From: Methylotenera_A sp046594885
Lineage (GTDB): Bacteria; Pseudomonadota; Gammaproteobacteria; Burkholderiales; Methylophilaceae
Length of the DNA: 8,932 bases
NCBI GenBank assembly: GCA_046594885.1
Contig: JBKJRD010000006.1
Coordinates: 1-8,932, forward strand
Reading direction: 5' to 3'
The stretch's first letter is position 1. Each line of letters begins with the position of its first letter. Positions 1 through 6,493 of this stretch are shown here, in pieces. The position numbers and the translations under genes were made by a program. Below the pieces are notes generated by a model that searched no databases, was not told where the DNA came from, and saw nothing but the letters and a program-made list of their open reading frames with translations.

Positions 1-178
1 GTTCACTTTGGCAGGTGGCGGTGACACCATTGCGGCCATTCAAAAATATGATATTTACGACAAAATCAGCTATATTTCAACCGCCGGCGGTGCTTTTTTA
101 GAGTTTTTGGAAGGTAAAAAATTACCAGCAGTGGATATTCTAGAAATCCGAGCGAAACAATTAAAACAAGACTTGTAA
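1..178 (+). CDS. pgk: Phosphoglycerate kinase, C-terminal end (5' truncated by window)
   Basis: Phosphoglycerate kinase transfers phosphate from 1,3-bisphosphoglycerate to ADP in the cytoplasm, the first ATP-forming step of lower glycolysis (reversed in gluconeogenesis). Only the last 58 full codons are present, with the reading frame starting at base 2 and a TAA stop at 176-178. The segment holds the GGGDT motif near its start, then ISYISTAGGAFLEFLEGKKL, the family's nucleotide-phosphate-binding loop and final helix, followed by LPAVDIL and a short lysine-rich tail typical of bacterial Pgk. One detail differs from the E. coli form: the glycine-rich loop reads STAGGA rather than STGGGA. A strong terminator follows 16 bases after the stop, so pgk seems to end its transcript here, while pyk follows on the same strand. 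Identity is secure despite the truncation, because the C-terminal signature is highly specific. Confidence 0.95.
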   Translation, partial: FTLAGGGDTIAAIQKYDIYDKISYISTAGGAFLEFLEGKKLPAVDILEIRAKQLKQDL

Positions 179-194
179 GCGCCACTTTAGTCTT

Positions 195-219
195 AAAAGG
201 GGGCTTATGCCCCTTTTTT
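195..219 (+). terminator. Rho-independent terminator after pgk
   Basis: A GGGGC/GCCCC stem (200-204 with 209-213) closes on a TTAT loop. It is extended by a G-T pair and four A-T pairs, because the A-run at 195-198 faces the T-run at 214-219. The trailing run of six T on the plus strand is the classical intrinsic-terminator signal. It lies 16 bases after the pgk stop and separates pgk from pyk. Confidence 0.88.
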
Positions 220-311
220 ATTGAATCATTAAACATAATGGTTAACGATTCACAAATCAGACTTTATTTTTTGATTAAATTAAGTTTATTGCAATATACA
301 AATAGGTATTC

Positions 312-1739
312 ATGAGATTACGTAAAACAAAGATTGTCGCAACATTAGGCCCAGCAAGCTCTTCTGAAGAAATGATTGCACGTTTGATTACGGCAGGCGT
401 AAATGTTGTGCGGCTTAATTTTTCACATGGCAGCGCGGAGGAGCATATCAATCGTGCAGAAATTGTGCGAAAAATTGCATTAAGTCTTGGCCGGCCAGTT
501 GGCGTGTTATGTGATTTGCAAGGGCCAAAAATTAGAATCGGCAAGTTTGAACTAGGCAAAATCACCTTAAAAACGGGGCATTTATTTATATTGGATGCCG
601 ATTGCGAGCTGGGCAATCAAGACAAAGTAGGATTGGATTACAAGACTTTGCCACAAGAGGTGACTGAAGGCGTGATATTGTTGCTAGATGACGGCAGAAT
701 TACCATGCAAGTGGATAGGATAAAAGGTAATCAAATTCACTGTGTGGTGTTAAGCGGCGGTGTATTAAGCAACAATAAAGGCATTAATCGACAAGGCGGC
801 GGCTTATCGGCCGATGCCTTAACCACAAAAGATAAGCAAGATTTGATTACCGCGGTAACCTTAGAAGCGGATTATATTGCGATTTCGTTTCCAAAGTCAG
901 CTGCCGATGTTATTTATGCTAAGACATTGGTGAAACAGGCTGGCGGCAATGCAAGTATCGTCGCCAAGATAGAACGCGCTGAGGCGATTGATCATCTTGA
1001 GGCGATTATTGAAGCCAGCGATGCGATAATGGTTGCGCGTGGCGATTTGGGTGTAGAAGTAGGCGATGCAGCTGTGCCAGGTTTGCAAAAACGCATGATT
1101 CGCATGGCGCGCGCGCAAAATAAACTGGTGATTACCGCCACGCAAATGATGGAATCGATGATTACCAGCCCAATTCCGACACGGGCTGAAGTATCTGACG
1201 TGGCAAATGCCGTGTTAGACGGCACCGATGCGGTGATGCTTTCTGCTGAAACCGCCGCCGGTCAGTATCCGTTGGAAACGGTACAAGCGGTAGACCGCGT
1301 GGTGATGGAGGCAGAAAAAGAATACTTTACGCAATATCGCAACCCAAAATTAGAGCAAGTATTTGTTAAAACAGATGAAGCGATTGCCGCCGCCGCTATT
1401 TATACCGCGCAGCATTTACGCGTTAAAGCCATCGCCGCGCTCACGCAATCGGGCAATGCCGCGCAATGGCTATCGCGTGCAGACGCGCAAGTGCCAATTT
1501 ATGCGCTTTCGCCTGATAAATTTGCACGCAGAAAGTTGACGATGCATCGCGGCGTTTATCCTTATCCGATTGAGCATGAAGGTAAAAATAGAGACGAGGT
1601 TTTGCATGAGATGCAGCAAGTGTTATTGCAACAACAAGCTGTCGATATTGGCGATATGGTCTTACTGACATTTGGCGAACCGATTGGCAATTTAGGCGGA
1701 ACAAACACCATGAAGATAATCAAAGTGGGCGATTTTTAA
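312..1739 (+). CDS. pyk: Pyruvate kinase (PykA-type)
   Basis: Pyruvate kinase converts phosphoenolpyruvate and ADP to pyruvate and ATP, the last step of glycolysis, in the cytoplasm. The 475-residue length is normal. The N-terminal TKIVATLGP and NFSHGS (36-41) belong to the TIM-barrel A domain. LCDLQGPKIR (66-75) leads into the B lid domain, which carries NNKGIN (154-159). The catalytic core is intact: IVAKIERAEA with Lys219 and Glu221, ARGDLGVE with Asp245, and ITATQMMESM with Thr277. The C-terminal regulatory domain runs from about residue 352. From recalled sequences it resembles E. coli PykA (shared LSAETAAGQYP, NNKGIN and GGGLSA), the form activated by AMP and sugar phosphates; that regulation is inferred here. 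The ATG at 312 has a short AGGT at 304-307 as a Shine-Dalgarno match and begins directly with the family's RKTKIVATLGP. A TTGATT/TATACA pair (271-276, 295-300, 18-bp spacer) could be a promoter but would leave almost no leader, so I do not call it. Confidence 0.97.
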   Translation: MRLRKTKIVATLGPASSSEEMIARLITAGVNVVRLNFSHGSAEEHINRAEIVRKIALSLGRPVGVLCDLQGPKIRIGKFELGKITLKTGHLFILDADCELGNQDKVGLDYKTLPQEVTEGVILLLDDGRITMQVDRIKGNQIHCVVLSGGVLSNNKGINRQGGGLSADALTTKDKQDLITAVTLEADYIAISFPKSAADVIYAKTLVKQAGGNASIVAKIERAEAIDHLEAIIEASDAIMVARGDLGVEVGDAAVPGLQKRMIRMARAQNKLVITATQMMESMITSPIPTRAEVSDVANAVLDGTDAVMLSAETAAGQYPLETVQAVDRVVMEAEKEYFTQYRNPKLEQVFVKTDEAIAAAAIYTAQHLRVKAIAALTQSGNAAQWLSRADAQVPIYALSPDKFARRKLTMHRGVYPYPIEHEGKNRDEVLHEMQQVLLQQQAVDIGDMVLLTFGEPIGNLGGTNTMKIIKVGDF

Positions 1740-1757
1740 CCCTTTTTAACGGGTTAA
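1736..1757 (+). terminator. Terminator-like hairpin overlapping the pyk stop codon
   Basis: TTAACCC (1736-1742) and GGGTTAA (1751-1757) form a perfect 7-bp stem around an 8-base loop, followed by CTTTTGTGTGTTT. The pyk stop codon TAA (1737-1739) lies inside the left arm. The stem is only moderately GC-rich and the T-run is interrupted, so this is a weak terminator at best. It could instead be an mRNA 3'-end structure. Confidence 0.45.
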
Positions 1758-1805
1758 CTTTTGTGTGTTTAAACTAAAAATTGATGCAATAAATGTGTTA
1801 AGTAT

Positions 1806-1819
1806 GCGCATTAATGCGC
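1806..1819. promoter_or_regulatory. Perfect 14-bp palindrome upstream of the purC -10 box (candidate operator)
   Basis: GCGCATTAATGCGC is a perfect self-complementary 14-mer. It ends 9 bases before a consensus TATAAT box (1829-1834) and so covers the spacer and -35 zone of the presumed purC promoter. That is a typical position for a repressor or activator site. It does not match the E. coli PurR box (ACGCAAACGTTTGCGT) beyond general symmetry, so I do not assign a regulator. Confidence 0.35.
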
Positions 1820-1828
1820 GCTGCAATT

Positions 1829-1834
1829 TATAAT
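1829..1834 (+). promoter_or_regulatory. Probable -10 box of the purC promoter
   Basis: An exact TATAAT lies 46 bases before the chosen purC start. No good -35 hexamer is visible at 16-18 bp spacing, because that region is taken by the palindrome at 1806-1819; an activator might substitute. The predicted transcript start near 1841 would leave a leader of about 40 bases to the ATG at 1881. Confidence 0.5.
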
Positions 1835-1880
1835 AAAGCACTTTTAATTTTATATGTATTTTTGTGTGCTACACGCCAAC

Positions 1881-2792
1881 ATGACTGAACCATTACTCAA
1901 AACTAATCTAAGCAGCCTTAAATTAATCCATCAAGGCAAAGTGCGTGATATTTATGCGATTGACGACACAACAATGCTGCTAATCAGCACAGATAGATTG
2001 TCTGCATTTGATGTGATTTTACCGACTGGCATCGTTAATAAAGGCGCCATGCTCACGCAAATGGCAAACTTTTGGTTTGAAAAACTTAAATATATCGTAC
2101 CTAATCATTTAACCGGCTTAGACCCTTTAAGCGTTGTCAACACAGATGCTGAAAAAGCGCAGTTAGGTGCAGGCGGTTTAAGCCGTGCTGTAGTAGTAAT
2201 GAAATTAAAAGCATTGCCGATTGAAGCTATTGTACGTGGCTATTTGGTGGGCAGCGGCTGGAAAGAATACAAAGCAAAAGGCACCGTATGCGGCATTGCT
2301 TTGCCAGCTGGTTTGCAAGAGGCATCAAAACTATCAGCGCCAATTTTCACGCCATCGAGCAAAGCAGCAGTTGGCGAGCATGATGAAAACATCAGCTTAC
2401 AAGCTTGTGCCGATTTAATAGGCGCCGAGTTAGCAGAAAAAGTCGCCAAAGTAGCCATTCAACTTTATACCGAAGCAGCCGAATATGCCTTAACGCGTGG
2501 CATTATTATTGCCGATACCAAATTTGAATTTGGGTTAGACAGCGCTGGTGTTCTGCATGTGATGGACGAAGTGTTAACGCCAGATTCATCGCGCTTTTGG
2601 CCAGCAGAAAGTTACCAAGTCGGCAGTAATCCGCCCAGTTACGATAAGCAATATGTGCGCGATTGGCTAGAGAGTATTCAATGGAATAAAGCCGCACCTG
2701 CGCCTGCATTGCCCAATGATGTTGCAAAAAAAACCAGTGAAAAGTATTTAGAAGCTTATGAAAAGTTAACGGGTCAACAGTTAACCCATTGA
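1881..2792 (+). CDS. purC: Phosphoribosylaminoimidazole-succinocarboxamide synthase (SAICAR synthetase)
   Basis: PurC joins CAIR and aspartate at the cost of ATP to form SAICAR, a middle step of de novo purine synthesis in the cytoplasm. From the ATG at 1881 the protein is 303 residues, the longer form of the family (E. coli PurC is about 237). Visible signatures, in order: HQGKVRDIY (17-25, nucleotide-binding glycine region), DRLSAFDVILPTGIVNKG (38-55), EAIVRGYLVGSGWKEY (115-130), FTPSSKA with EHDENIS (156-172), DTKFEFGLD (212-220) and LTPDSSRFWP (232-241). All match the catalytic core. The frame is open back to an ATG at 1854, but the extra residues MYFCVLHAN look non-homologous and that ATG lies only about 13 bases after the predicted transcript start, so I prefer 1881. 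Neither start has a clear Shine-Dalgarno sequence. Genes for two membrane proteins follow on the same strand after 21 bases. Confidence 0.95.
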   Translation: MTEPLLKTNLSSLKLIHQGKVRDIYAIDDTTMLLISTDRLSAFDVILPTGIVNKGAMLTQMANFWFEKLKYIVPNHLTGLDPLSVVNTDAEKAQLGAGGLSRAVVVMKLKALPIEAIVRGYLVGSGWKEYKAKGTVCGIALPAGLQEASKLSAPIFTPSSKAAVGEHDENISLQACADLIGAELAEKVAKVAIQLYTEAAEYALTRGIIIADTKFEFGLDSAGVLHVMDEVLTPDSSRFWPAESYQVGSNPPSYDKQYVRDWLESIQWNKAAPAPALPNDVAKKTSEKYLEAYEKLTGQQLTH

Positions 2793-2813
2793 TGATATGA
2801 AAAACTGAAAACC

Positions 2814-3086
2814 ATGCTGGAAAAACTAAAACAGATTGCAGCGCGGTTAAAAGCAGAATTTTTATTTTATCAGCGATTGCAAAAGCATCCGCACACCCCA
2901 AAACTAGCCAAGGCATTGCTGTGGCTGGCAATTGGCTATGTGCTAATGCCCTTTGATTTGATCCCTGATTTTATTCCTGTCATCGGTCAGCTAGACGAAA
3001 TGGTGATTATTCCCATTCTATTATATTTTGCGCTAAGATTAACGCCTGTGGCTATTGTGGCTGAATGCAGGGGTGAACCAATATGA
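2814..3086 (+). CDS. DUF1232 (YkvA-like) small membrane protein
   Basis: This 90-residue protein belongs to the DUF1232/YkvA family, whose biochemical function is not established. The family core is clear at residues 41-62: GYVLMPFDLIPDFIPVIGQL followed by Asp-Glu, the characteristic P-x-DLIPD-x-IP pattern. A basic, helix-prone N-terminus (1-32) comes before two hydrophobic stretches (about 33-50 and 60-84), so a small inner-membrane protein is expected. The ATG at 2814 is the first in-frame start after upstream stops and gives a normal length for the family; no Shine-Dalgarno match is seen. It starts 21 bases after purC, and its stop overlaps the start of the DedA-family gene in an ATGA arrangement. 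Co-transcription and translational coupling with that gene are likely. DUF1232 domains often occur near membrane or transport genes, but no role can be read from this sequence. Confidence 0.85.
   Translation: MLEKLKQIAARLKAEFLFYQRLQKHPHTPKLAKALLWLAIGYVLMPFDLIPDFIPVIGQLDEMVIIPILLYFALRLTPVAIVAECRGEPI
3070..3076 (+). promoter_or_regulatory. Ribosome binding site for the DedA-family gene
   Basis: GGGGTGA lies 6 bases before the ATG at 3083 and inside the end of the DUF1232 gene. It is the best Shine-Dalgarno match among the plus-strand genes here. It supports 3083 as the start (the next codon, 3086, is also ATG) and suggests efficient translation coupled to the upstream gene. Confidence 0.6.
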
Positions 3087-3712
3087 TGCAAATTTGGCAA
3101 ATGATTTTAAATTTTGACGCGCATTTGCCTGAGTTAGTGGCGATGCATGCCAATTGGGTTTACGTTATTTTGTTTGGCGTCGTATTTTTACAAATCGGCG
3201 TATTGCCATTCTTTTTTCTGCCTGCAAATCCATTTTTGTTTGTCTGTGGCGCTGTGTGGGCTGCGTCTATGTTAAACCTGTGGCTGTTGTTAGCCGTGCT
3301 AATTACGGCTGCAATTTTAGGTAATGTCACAGGCTATTTTTTAGGTAAAACTATAGGGCAAGTATTATTCATCGATTATTTAAAATGGCCAAACCAAGCT
3401 GCGCTAGATAAAACCCGCGTTTTTTATGATAAGCACGGTGAAAAAGGTTTTTTGTTTTCACACTTTTTGCCGGTTATTCGCACGATAGCGCCATTTTTAG
3501 CAGGCGTTACACAAATGGTTTTTGTTAAATTTGCACGTTCAGCATCGCTGGGCGCAATCATTTGGATATTGGTGTGCGTGCTGGCGGGTTACTTCTTTGG
3601 TAATATTGCTATTGTTAAGGCGCATTTAGGCGCCATTACGCTGGCGGGTTTGGCAATAGTGATACTGGTTTTCGGCTTAAGCAAAATTTGGCATCAGTTT
3701 TCTAAACATTAA
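3083..3712 (+). CDS. DedA-family (VTT/SNARE-associated domain) membrane protein with altered key residues
   Basis: DedA proteins are inner-membrane proteins of the VTT fold, linked to lipid (undecaprenyl phosphate or phospholipid) flipping and proton-dependent homeostasis. This 209-residue protein has the usual length and layout: a hydrophobic helix at about 25-42, the re-entrant proline-rich loop LPFFFLPANPFLFVCGA (41-57), a long hydrophobic segment 61-88 ending in GYFLGK, a soluble stretch with FYDKHGEKG (114-122), the second loop HFLPVIRTIAPFLAG (127-141), and two C-terminal helices (about 152-175 and 182-199). What is odd: three of the four residues essential in E. coli YqjA (Glu39, Asp51, Arg130, Arg136) are changed here to Gln37, Asn49 and His127, with only Arg133 kept. 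The spacings of 12 and 6 residues are preserved. It may therefore be a proton-uncoupled or functionally diverged member. It overlaps the DUF1232 gene by 4 bp. Family assignment is firm; transport activity is not. Confidence 0.85.
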   Translation: MMQIWQMILNFDAHLPELVAMHANWVYVILFGVVFLQIGVLPFFFLPANPFLFVCGAVWAASMLNLWLLLAVLITAAILGNVTGYFLGKTIGQVLFIDYLKWPNQAALDKTRVFYDKHGEKGFLFSHFLPVIRTIAPFLAGVTQMVFVKFARSASLGAIIWILVCVLAGYFFGNIAIVKAHLGAITLAGLAIVILVFGLSKIWHQFSKH

Positions 3713-3769
3713 CCCATCATTGCGCTTTAAATTTCAATTTTTAGCAATCAAGCAGTTACATTTGTCACG

Positions 3770-3775
3770 TATAAT
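3770..3775 (+). promoter_or_regulatory. Probable -10 box of the ppa promoter
   Basis: An exact TATAAT lies 29 bases before the ppa ATG. The -35 region at 16-18 bp spacing is poor (nothing close to TTGACA), so the promoter is supported mainly by the perfect -10 and its position in the 92-base gap after the DedA-family gene. The expected transcript start is near 3782. Confidence 0.5.
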
Positions 3776-3804
3776 GCCGTTTTTCAGTTCAAGGCTTTTT
3801 CAAT

Positions 3805-4353
3805 ATGTCGTTAAACCAAGTGCCATCTGGCTTAGATTTACCCAATGATTTCAATGTGATTATCGAAATTCCCATGCAGGGCGACCCTGTTAAATATGAA
3901 GTGGATAAAGAAAGCGGCGCGATTTTTGTAGACCGTTTTATGGGTACGGCTATGCAATACCCTACTAATTACGGTTATATTCCACACACCTTATCTGACG
4001 ATGGTGACCCCGTTGACGTGTTAGTGATGACACCAGTGCCGTTGATTCCTGGCGTAGTAGTGCGTTGCCGCCCATTAGGCGTTTTGTTGATGGAAGATGA
4101 AGCGGGCATGGACGCGAAAGTGTTTGCAGTACCCGTACCTAAAGTGTGCGGTTTGTATGGGCATTTAAAAAGCCATACCGATGTTTCAGCTTGGCGCCTG
4201 GAAATGATTTCACACTTTTTTGAGCACTATAAAGATTTGGATAAAGGAAAATGGGTGAAAATTAACGGCTGGGGCGATATTGAAGCCGCTAAAAAAGAGA
4301 TTTTATCTGGCGTAGAAAACTACAATAATGCAGATGTGAAACCCGCTTTTTAG
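3805..4353 (+). CDS. ppa: Inorganic pyrophosphatase, family I (soluble)
   Basis: This cytoplasmic Mg2+-dependent enzyme hydrolyses pyrophosphate to two phosphates, pulling biosynthetic reactions such as nucleic-acid synthesis forward. The 182-residue protein aligns closely by eye with E. coli Ppa (176 residues), offset by one position. The active-site set is complete: Glu21, Lys30, Glu32, Arg44, Tyr52, Tyr56, the metal-binding DDGDPVD motif with Asp66, Asp68 and Asp71, then Asp98, Asp103 and Lys105, and Tyr142-Lys143 in HFFEHYKDLDKGKW. The last few residues (NADVKPAF) extend past the E. coli end and show no motif. The ATG at 3805 is preceded by AAGG at 3791-3794, a modest Shine-Dalgarno match, and gives the expected MSLNQVPSGLDLP start. 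The gene has its own -10 box and converges on hppA, which encodes the membrane-bound enzyme for the same substrate. Confidence 0.97.
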   Translation: MSLNQVPSGLDLPNDFNVIIEIPMQGDPVKYEVDKESGAIFVDRFMGTAMQYPTNYGYIPHTLSDDGDPVDVLVMTPVPLIPGVVVRCRPLGVLLMEDEAGMDAKVFAVPVPKVCGLYGHLKSHTDVSAWRLEMISHFFEHYKDLDKGKWVKINGWGDIEAAKKEILSGVENYNNADVKPAF

Positions 4354-4402
4354 TACGTTTTTTAAGCTAAAAAAGTGGTTAACTTAACACTTAAAATGTA
4401 AC

Positions 4403-4431
4403 AAAAAAGGCAGCTTTGAGCTGCCTTTTTT
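4403..4431. terminator. Bidirectional terminator between ppa and hppA
   Basis: AGGCAGCT (4408-4415) and AGCTGCCT (4419-4426) form a perfect 8-bp stem with a TTG loop. It is flanked by A5 on the left and T5 on the right, which extend the helix and supply a U-run for transcripts from either strand. It lies 49 bases after the ppa stop and 17 bases beyond the hppA stop, so it can end both convergent transcripts. Confidence 0.92.
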
Positions 4432-4448
4432 ATTTCAAATTAAAAAAA

Positions 4449-6482
4449 TTAAATGTGTAGCAATGGCACAATTAACAGCGCCACAATATTAATAATTTTA
4501 ATGAGTGGATTCACCGCTGGGCCTGCTGTATCTTTGTATGGATCGCCCACAGTATCACCAGTGACAGCGGCTTTGTGCGCGTCTGAGCCTTTGCCGCCGT
4601 GGTTGCCATCTTCAATATATTTTTTGGCATTATCCCAAGCGCCACCGCCAGTACACATGGATATTGCCACAAATAAACCAGTCACAATAGTACCCATTAA
4701 TAATCCGCCTAACGCTACAGGGCCTAATAATAAGCCCACTGCAATGGGCACCGCGACTGGTAATAATGACGGAATCATCATTTCTTTAATAGCCGCAGTG
4801 GTTAGCATATCCACCGCTTTACCATACTCTGGTTTGGCGGTGCCTTCCATAATACCTTTAATATCGCGGAACTGACGGCGCACTTCTTCTACCACCGCAC
4901 CTGCTGCACGGCCAACTGCTTCCATCGCCATTGCCGCAAATAAGAACGGTATTAAGCCACCGATAAATAAGCCAATAATCACCATTGGGTCGCTTAAATC
5001 AAATTTCACATCAATACCGGCGCCTTCTAGTTTGTGTGTGTAATCGGCAAATAATACCAATGCCGCTAAACCCGCAGAACCAATCGCATAGCCTTTGGTC
5101 ACGGCTTTTGTCGTATTGCCAACGGCGTCTAACGGGTCAGTTACATCACGCACTTCTTTTGGTAAACCGGCCATTTCAGCAATACCGCCTGCGTTATCGG
5201 TAATAGGGCCATAAGCATCTAGCGCCACCACAATACCCGCCATACTTAACATGGATGTGGCCGCAATTGCGATGCCATATAAACCACCTAATTGGTATGA
5301 AGTCCAAATAGCCAAACACACTGAAAGCACAGGCCAAGCGGTAGATTTCATTGAAATACCAATGCCTGCAATGATGTTAGTGGCGTGGCCAGTGGTAGAC
5401 GCTTGCGCCACATGGCGTACTGGTGCGTAATCGGTGCCTGTATAGTATTCGGTGATCCATACTAAAGCCGCCGTTAAAATTAAACCAACCGCACAAGAGC
5501 CAAATAATTGATTGGCAGAAATGGTTAAGTCGCCTGCGGTTAATCCTTGCGGGAACAAATGTTGCGTGACGAAGTAGAAAGCGATTAATGATAAAACGCC
5601 TGCTACCGCCAAGCCTTTGTATAGCGCCGGCATCACGTTTTTCATACTAGGTGACGCTTTCACAAAGAAGCAACCAATGATAGAGGCGACGATAGACACC
5701 GCGCCCAACATTAATGGATAAATAATGCCATTAGCGCCTGCATCGGTAATTAACAAGCCGCCAAGTACCATGGTGGCGATTAATGTCACTGCATAGGTTT
5801 CAAATAAATCGGCCGCCATACCCGCGCAATCGCCCACGTTATCGCCTACGTTATCGGCAATCACTGCTGGGTTTCGCGGGTCATCTTCAGGAATGCCTGC
5901 TTCAACTTTGCCCACTAAATCCGCACCTACATCAGCACCTTTGGTGAAAATGCCGCCGCCCAAACGTGCAAAAATGGAGATTAGAGAAGAGCCAAACGCT
6001 AAGCCAATCAGTGGGTCTAGGTTGGTTGCATTTTCTGCACCTAAAAACCAGTAAAAACCAGCCACGCCAAGCAAACCTAAGCCAACTACTAGCATGCCAG
6101 TCACGGCGCCACCTTTAAACGCCACATCAAACGCTGGTGCAATACCGTTTGTTGCTGCTTGCGCTGTACGCACATTGGCTTTTACAGATACGTTCATGCC
6201 AATGAAACCGCAGGCGCCTGATAATACTGCGCCTACAACAAAACCAATCGCGGTAGTAGTGCCTAAAAAGAAAGCGACCAATATGGCTAAAACCACACCT
6301 ACCATGGCAATGGTTTTATATTGTCTGGCTAAATACGCGGCTGCCCCTTGTTGAATTGCGCCAGCAATTTCTTGCATGCGTGCGTTGCCGGCTGGCAAAT
6401 TGGTAATCCATTTACTCATTACAATGCCATAAACTACGGCTAAAATGGCTGCTGCAATGGTGATTATTAATGCGACTGACAT
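4449..6482 (-). CDS. hppA: Membrane-bound proton-translocating pyrophosphatase, K+-independent type
   Basis: HppA couples hydrolysis of cytoplasmic pyrophosphate to proton pumping across the inner membrane, conserving energy that soluble Ppa would lose as heat. The 677-residue, strongly hydrophobic protein has the usual many-helix layout. The substrate and Mg2+ site is intact: KGADVGADLVGKVEAG (181-196), GIPEDDPRNPA (196-206), DNVGDNVGDCAG (210-221), DAYGPITDNAGGIAEM (422-437) and, near the C-terminus, TGDTVGDPYKDTAGPAVNP (641-659). At residues 456-462, NTTKAVT carries Lys459 and Thr462. In this family that Lys/Thr pair marks the K+-independent H+-pumping subclass; the K+-dependent class has Ala in place of the Lys. 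The ATG at 6482 follows AGGGAGA on the minus strand (6493-6487), 4 bases away, which fixes the start. Neighbours are ppa (convergent) and, upstream, a long non-coding gap. The function call is firm; ion specificity is inferred from the signature. Confidence 0.97.
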   Translation of the reverse strand: MSVALIITIAAAILAVVYGIVMSKWITNLPAGNARMQEIAGAIQQGAAAYLARQYKTIAMVGVVLAILVAFFLGTTTAIGFVVGAVLSGACGFIGMNVSVKANVRTAQAATNGIAPAFDVAFKGGAVTGMLVVGLGLLGVAGFYWFLGAENATNLDPLIGLAFGSSLISIFARLGGGIFTKGADVGADLVGKVEAGIPEDDPRNPAVIADNVGDNVGDCAGMAADLFETYAVTLIATMVLGGLLITDAGANGIIYPLMLGAVSIVASIIGCFFVKASPSMKNVMPALYKGLAVAGVLSLIAFYFVTQHLFPQGLTAGDLTISANQLFGSCAVGLILTAALVWITEYYTGTDYAPVRHVAQASTTGHATNIIAGIGISMKSTAWPVLSVCLAIWTSYQLGGLYGIAIAATSMLSMAGIVVALDAYGPITDNAGGIAEMAGLPKEVRDVTDPLDAVGNTTKAVTKGYAIGSAGLAALVLFADYTHKLEGAGIDVKFDLSDPMVIIGLFIGGLIPFLFAAMAMEAVGRAAGAVVEEVRRQFRDIKGIMEGTAKPEYGKAVDMLTTAAIKEMMIPSLLPVAVPIAVGLLLGPVALGGLLMGTIVTGLFVAISMCTGGGAWDNAKKYIEDGNHGGKGSDAHKAAVTGDTVGDPYKDTAGPAVNPLIKIINIVALLIVPLLHI

Positions 6483-6486
6483 GACT

Positions 6487-6493
6487 TCTCCCT
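6487..6493 (-). promoter_or_regulatory. Ribosome binding site of hppA
   Basis: Read on the minus strand the sequence is AGGGAGA, followed by 4 bases and the ATG at 6482-6480. It is a strong purine-rich Shine-Dalgarno match and settles the hppA start. Confidence 0.65.

Noticed and set aside
271..300. Candidate pyk promoter TTGATT-18-TATACA
   Set aside because: Transcription would start around base 306, overlapping the AGGT ribosome binding site and leaving almost no leader, so the match is probably due to AT-richness.
275..616. 113-codon minus-strand frame opposite the start of pyk
   Set aside because: It lies almost entirely antisense to the conserved N-terminal domain of pyruvate kinase and shows no family motif.
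1854..1880. Upstream ATG of purC adding nine residues
   Set aside because: The added residues do not resemble PurC N-termini and this ATG is too close to the predicted transcript start; 1881 fits the family better.
2506..2931. 141-codon open frame on the minus strand across the end of purC and start of the DUF1232 gene
   Set aside because: It is antisense to two well-supported genes, has no recognisable domain, and spans the purC/DUF1232 junction; it is a shadow of the opposite-strand coding pattern.
4373..4392. Short AAGTG/CACTT dyad after ppa
   Set aside because: The stem is only 5 bp and has no T-run; the strong terminator at 4403-4431 explains the region.
4453..4875. 140-codon plus-strand frame opposite the 3' end of hppA
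   Set aside because: It is the antisense of conserved HppA motifs; its Pro/Asn/Thr-rich composition is what the reverse strand of a membrane protein gene gives.
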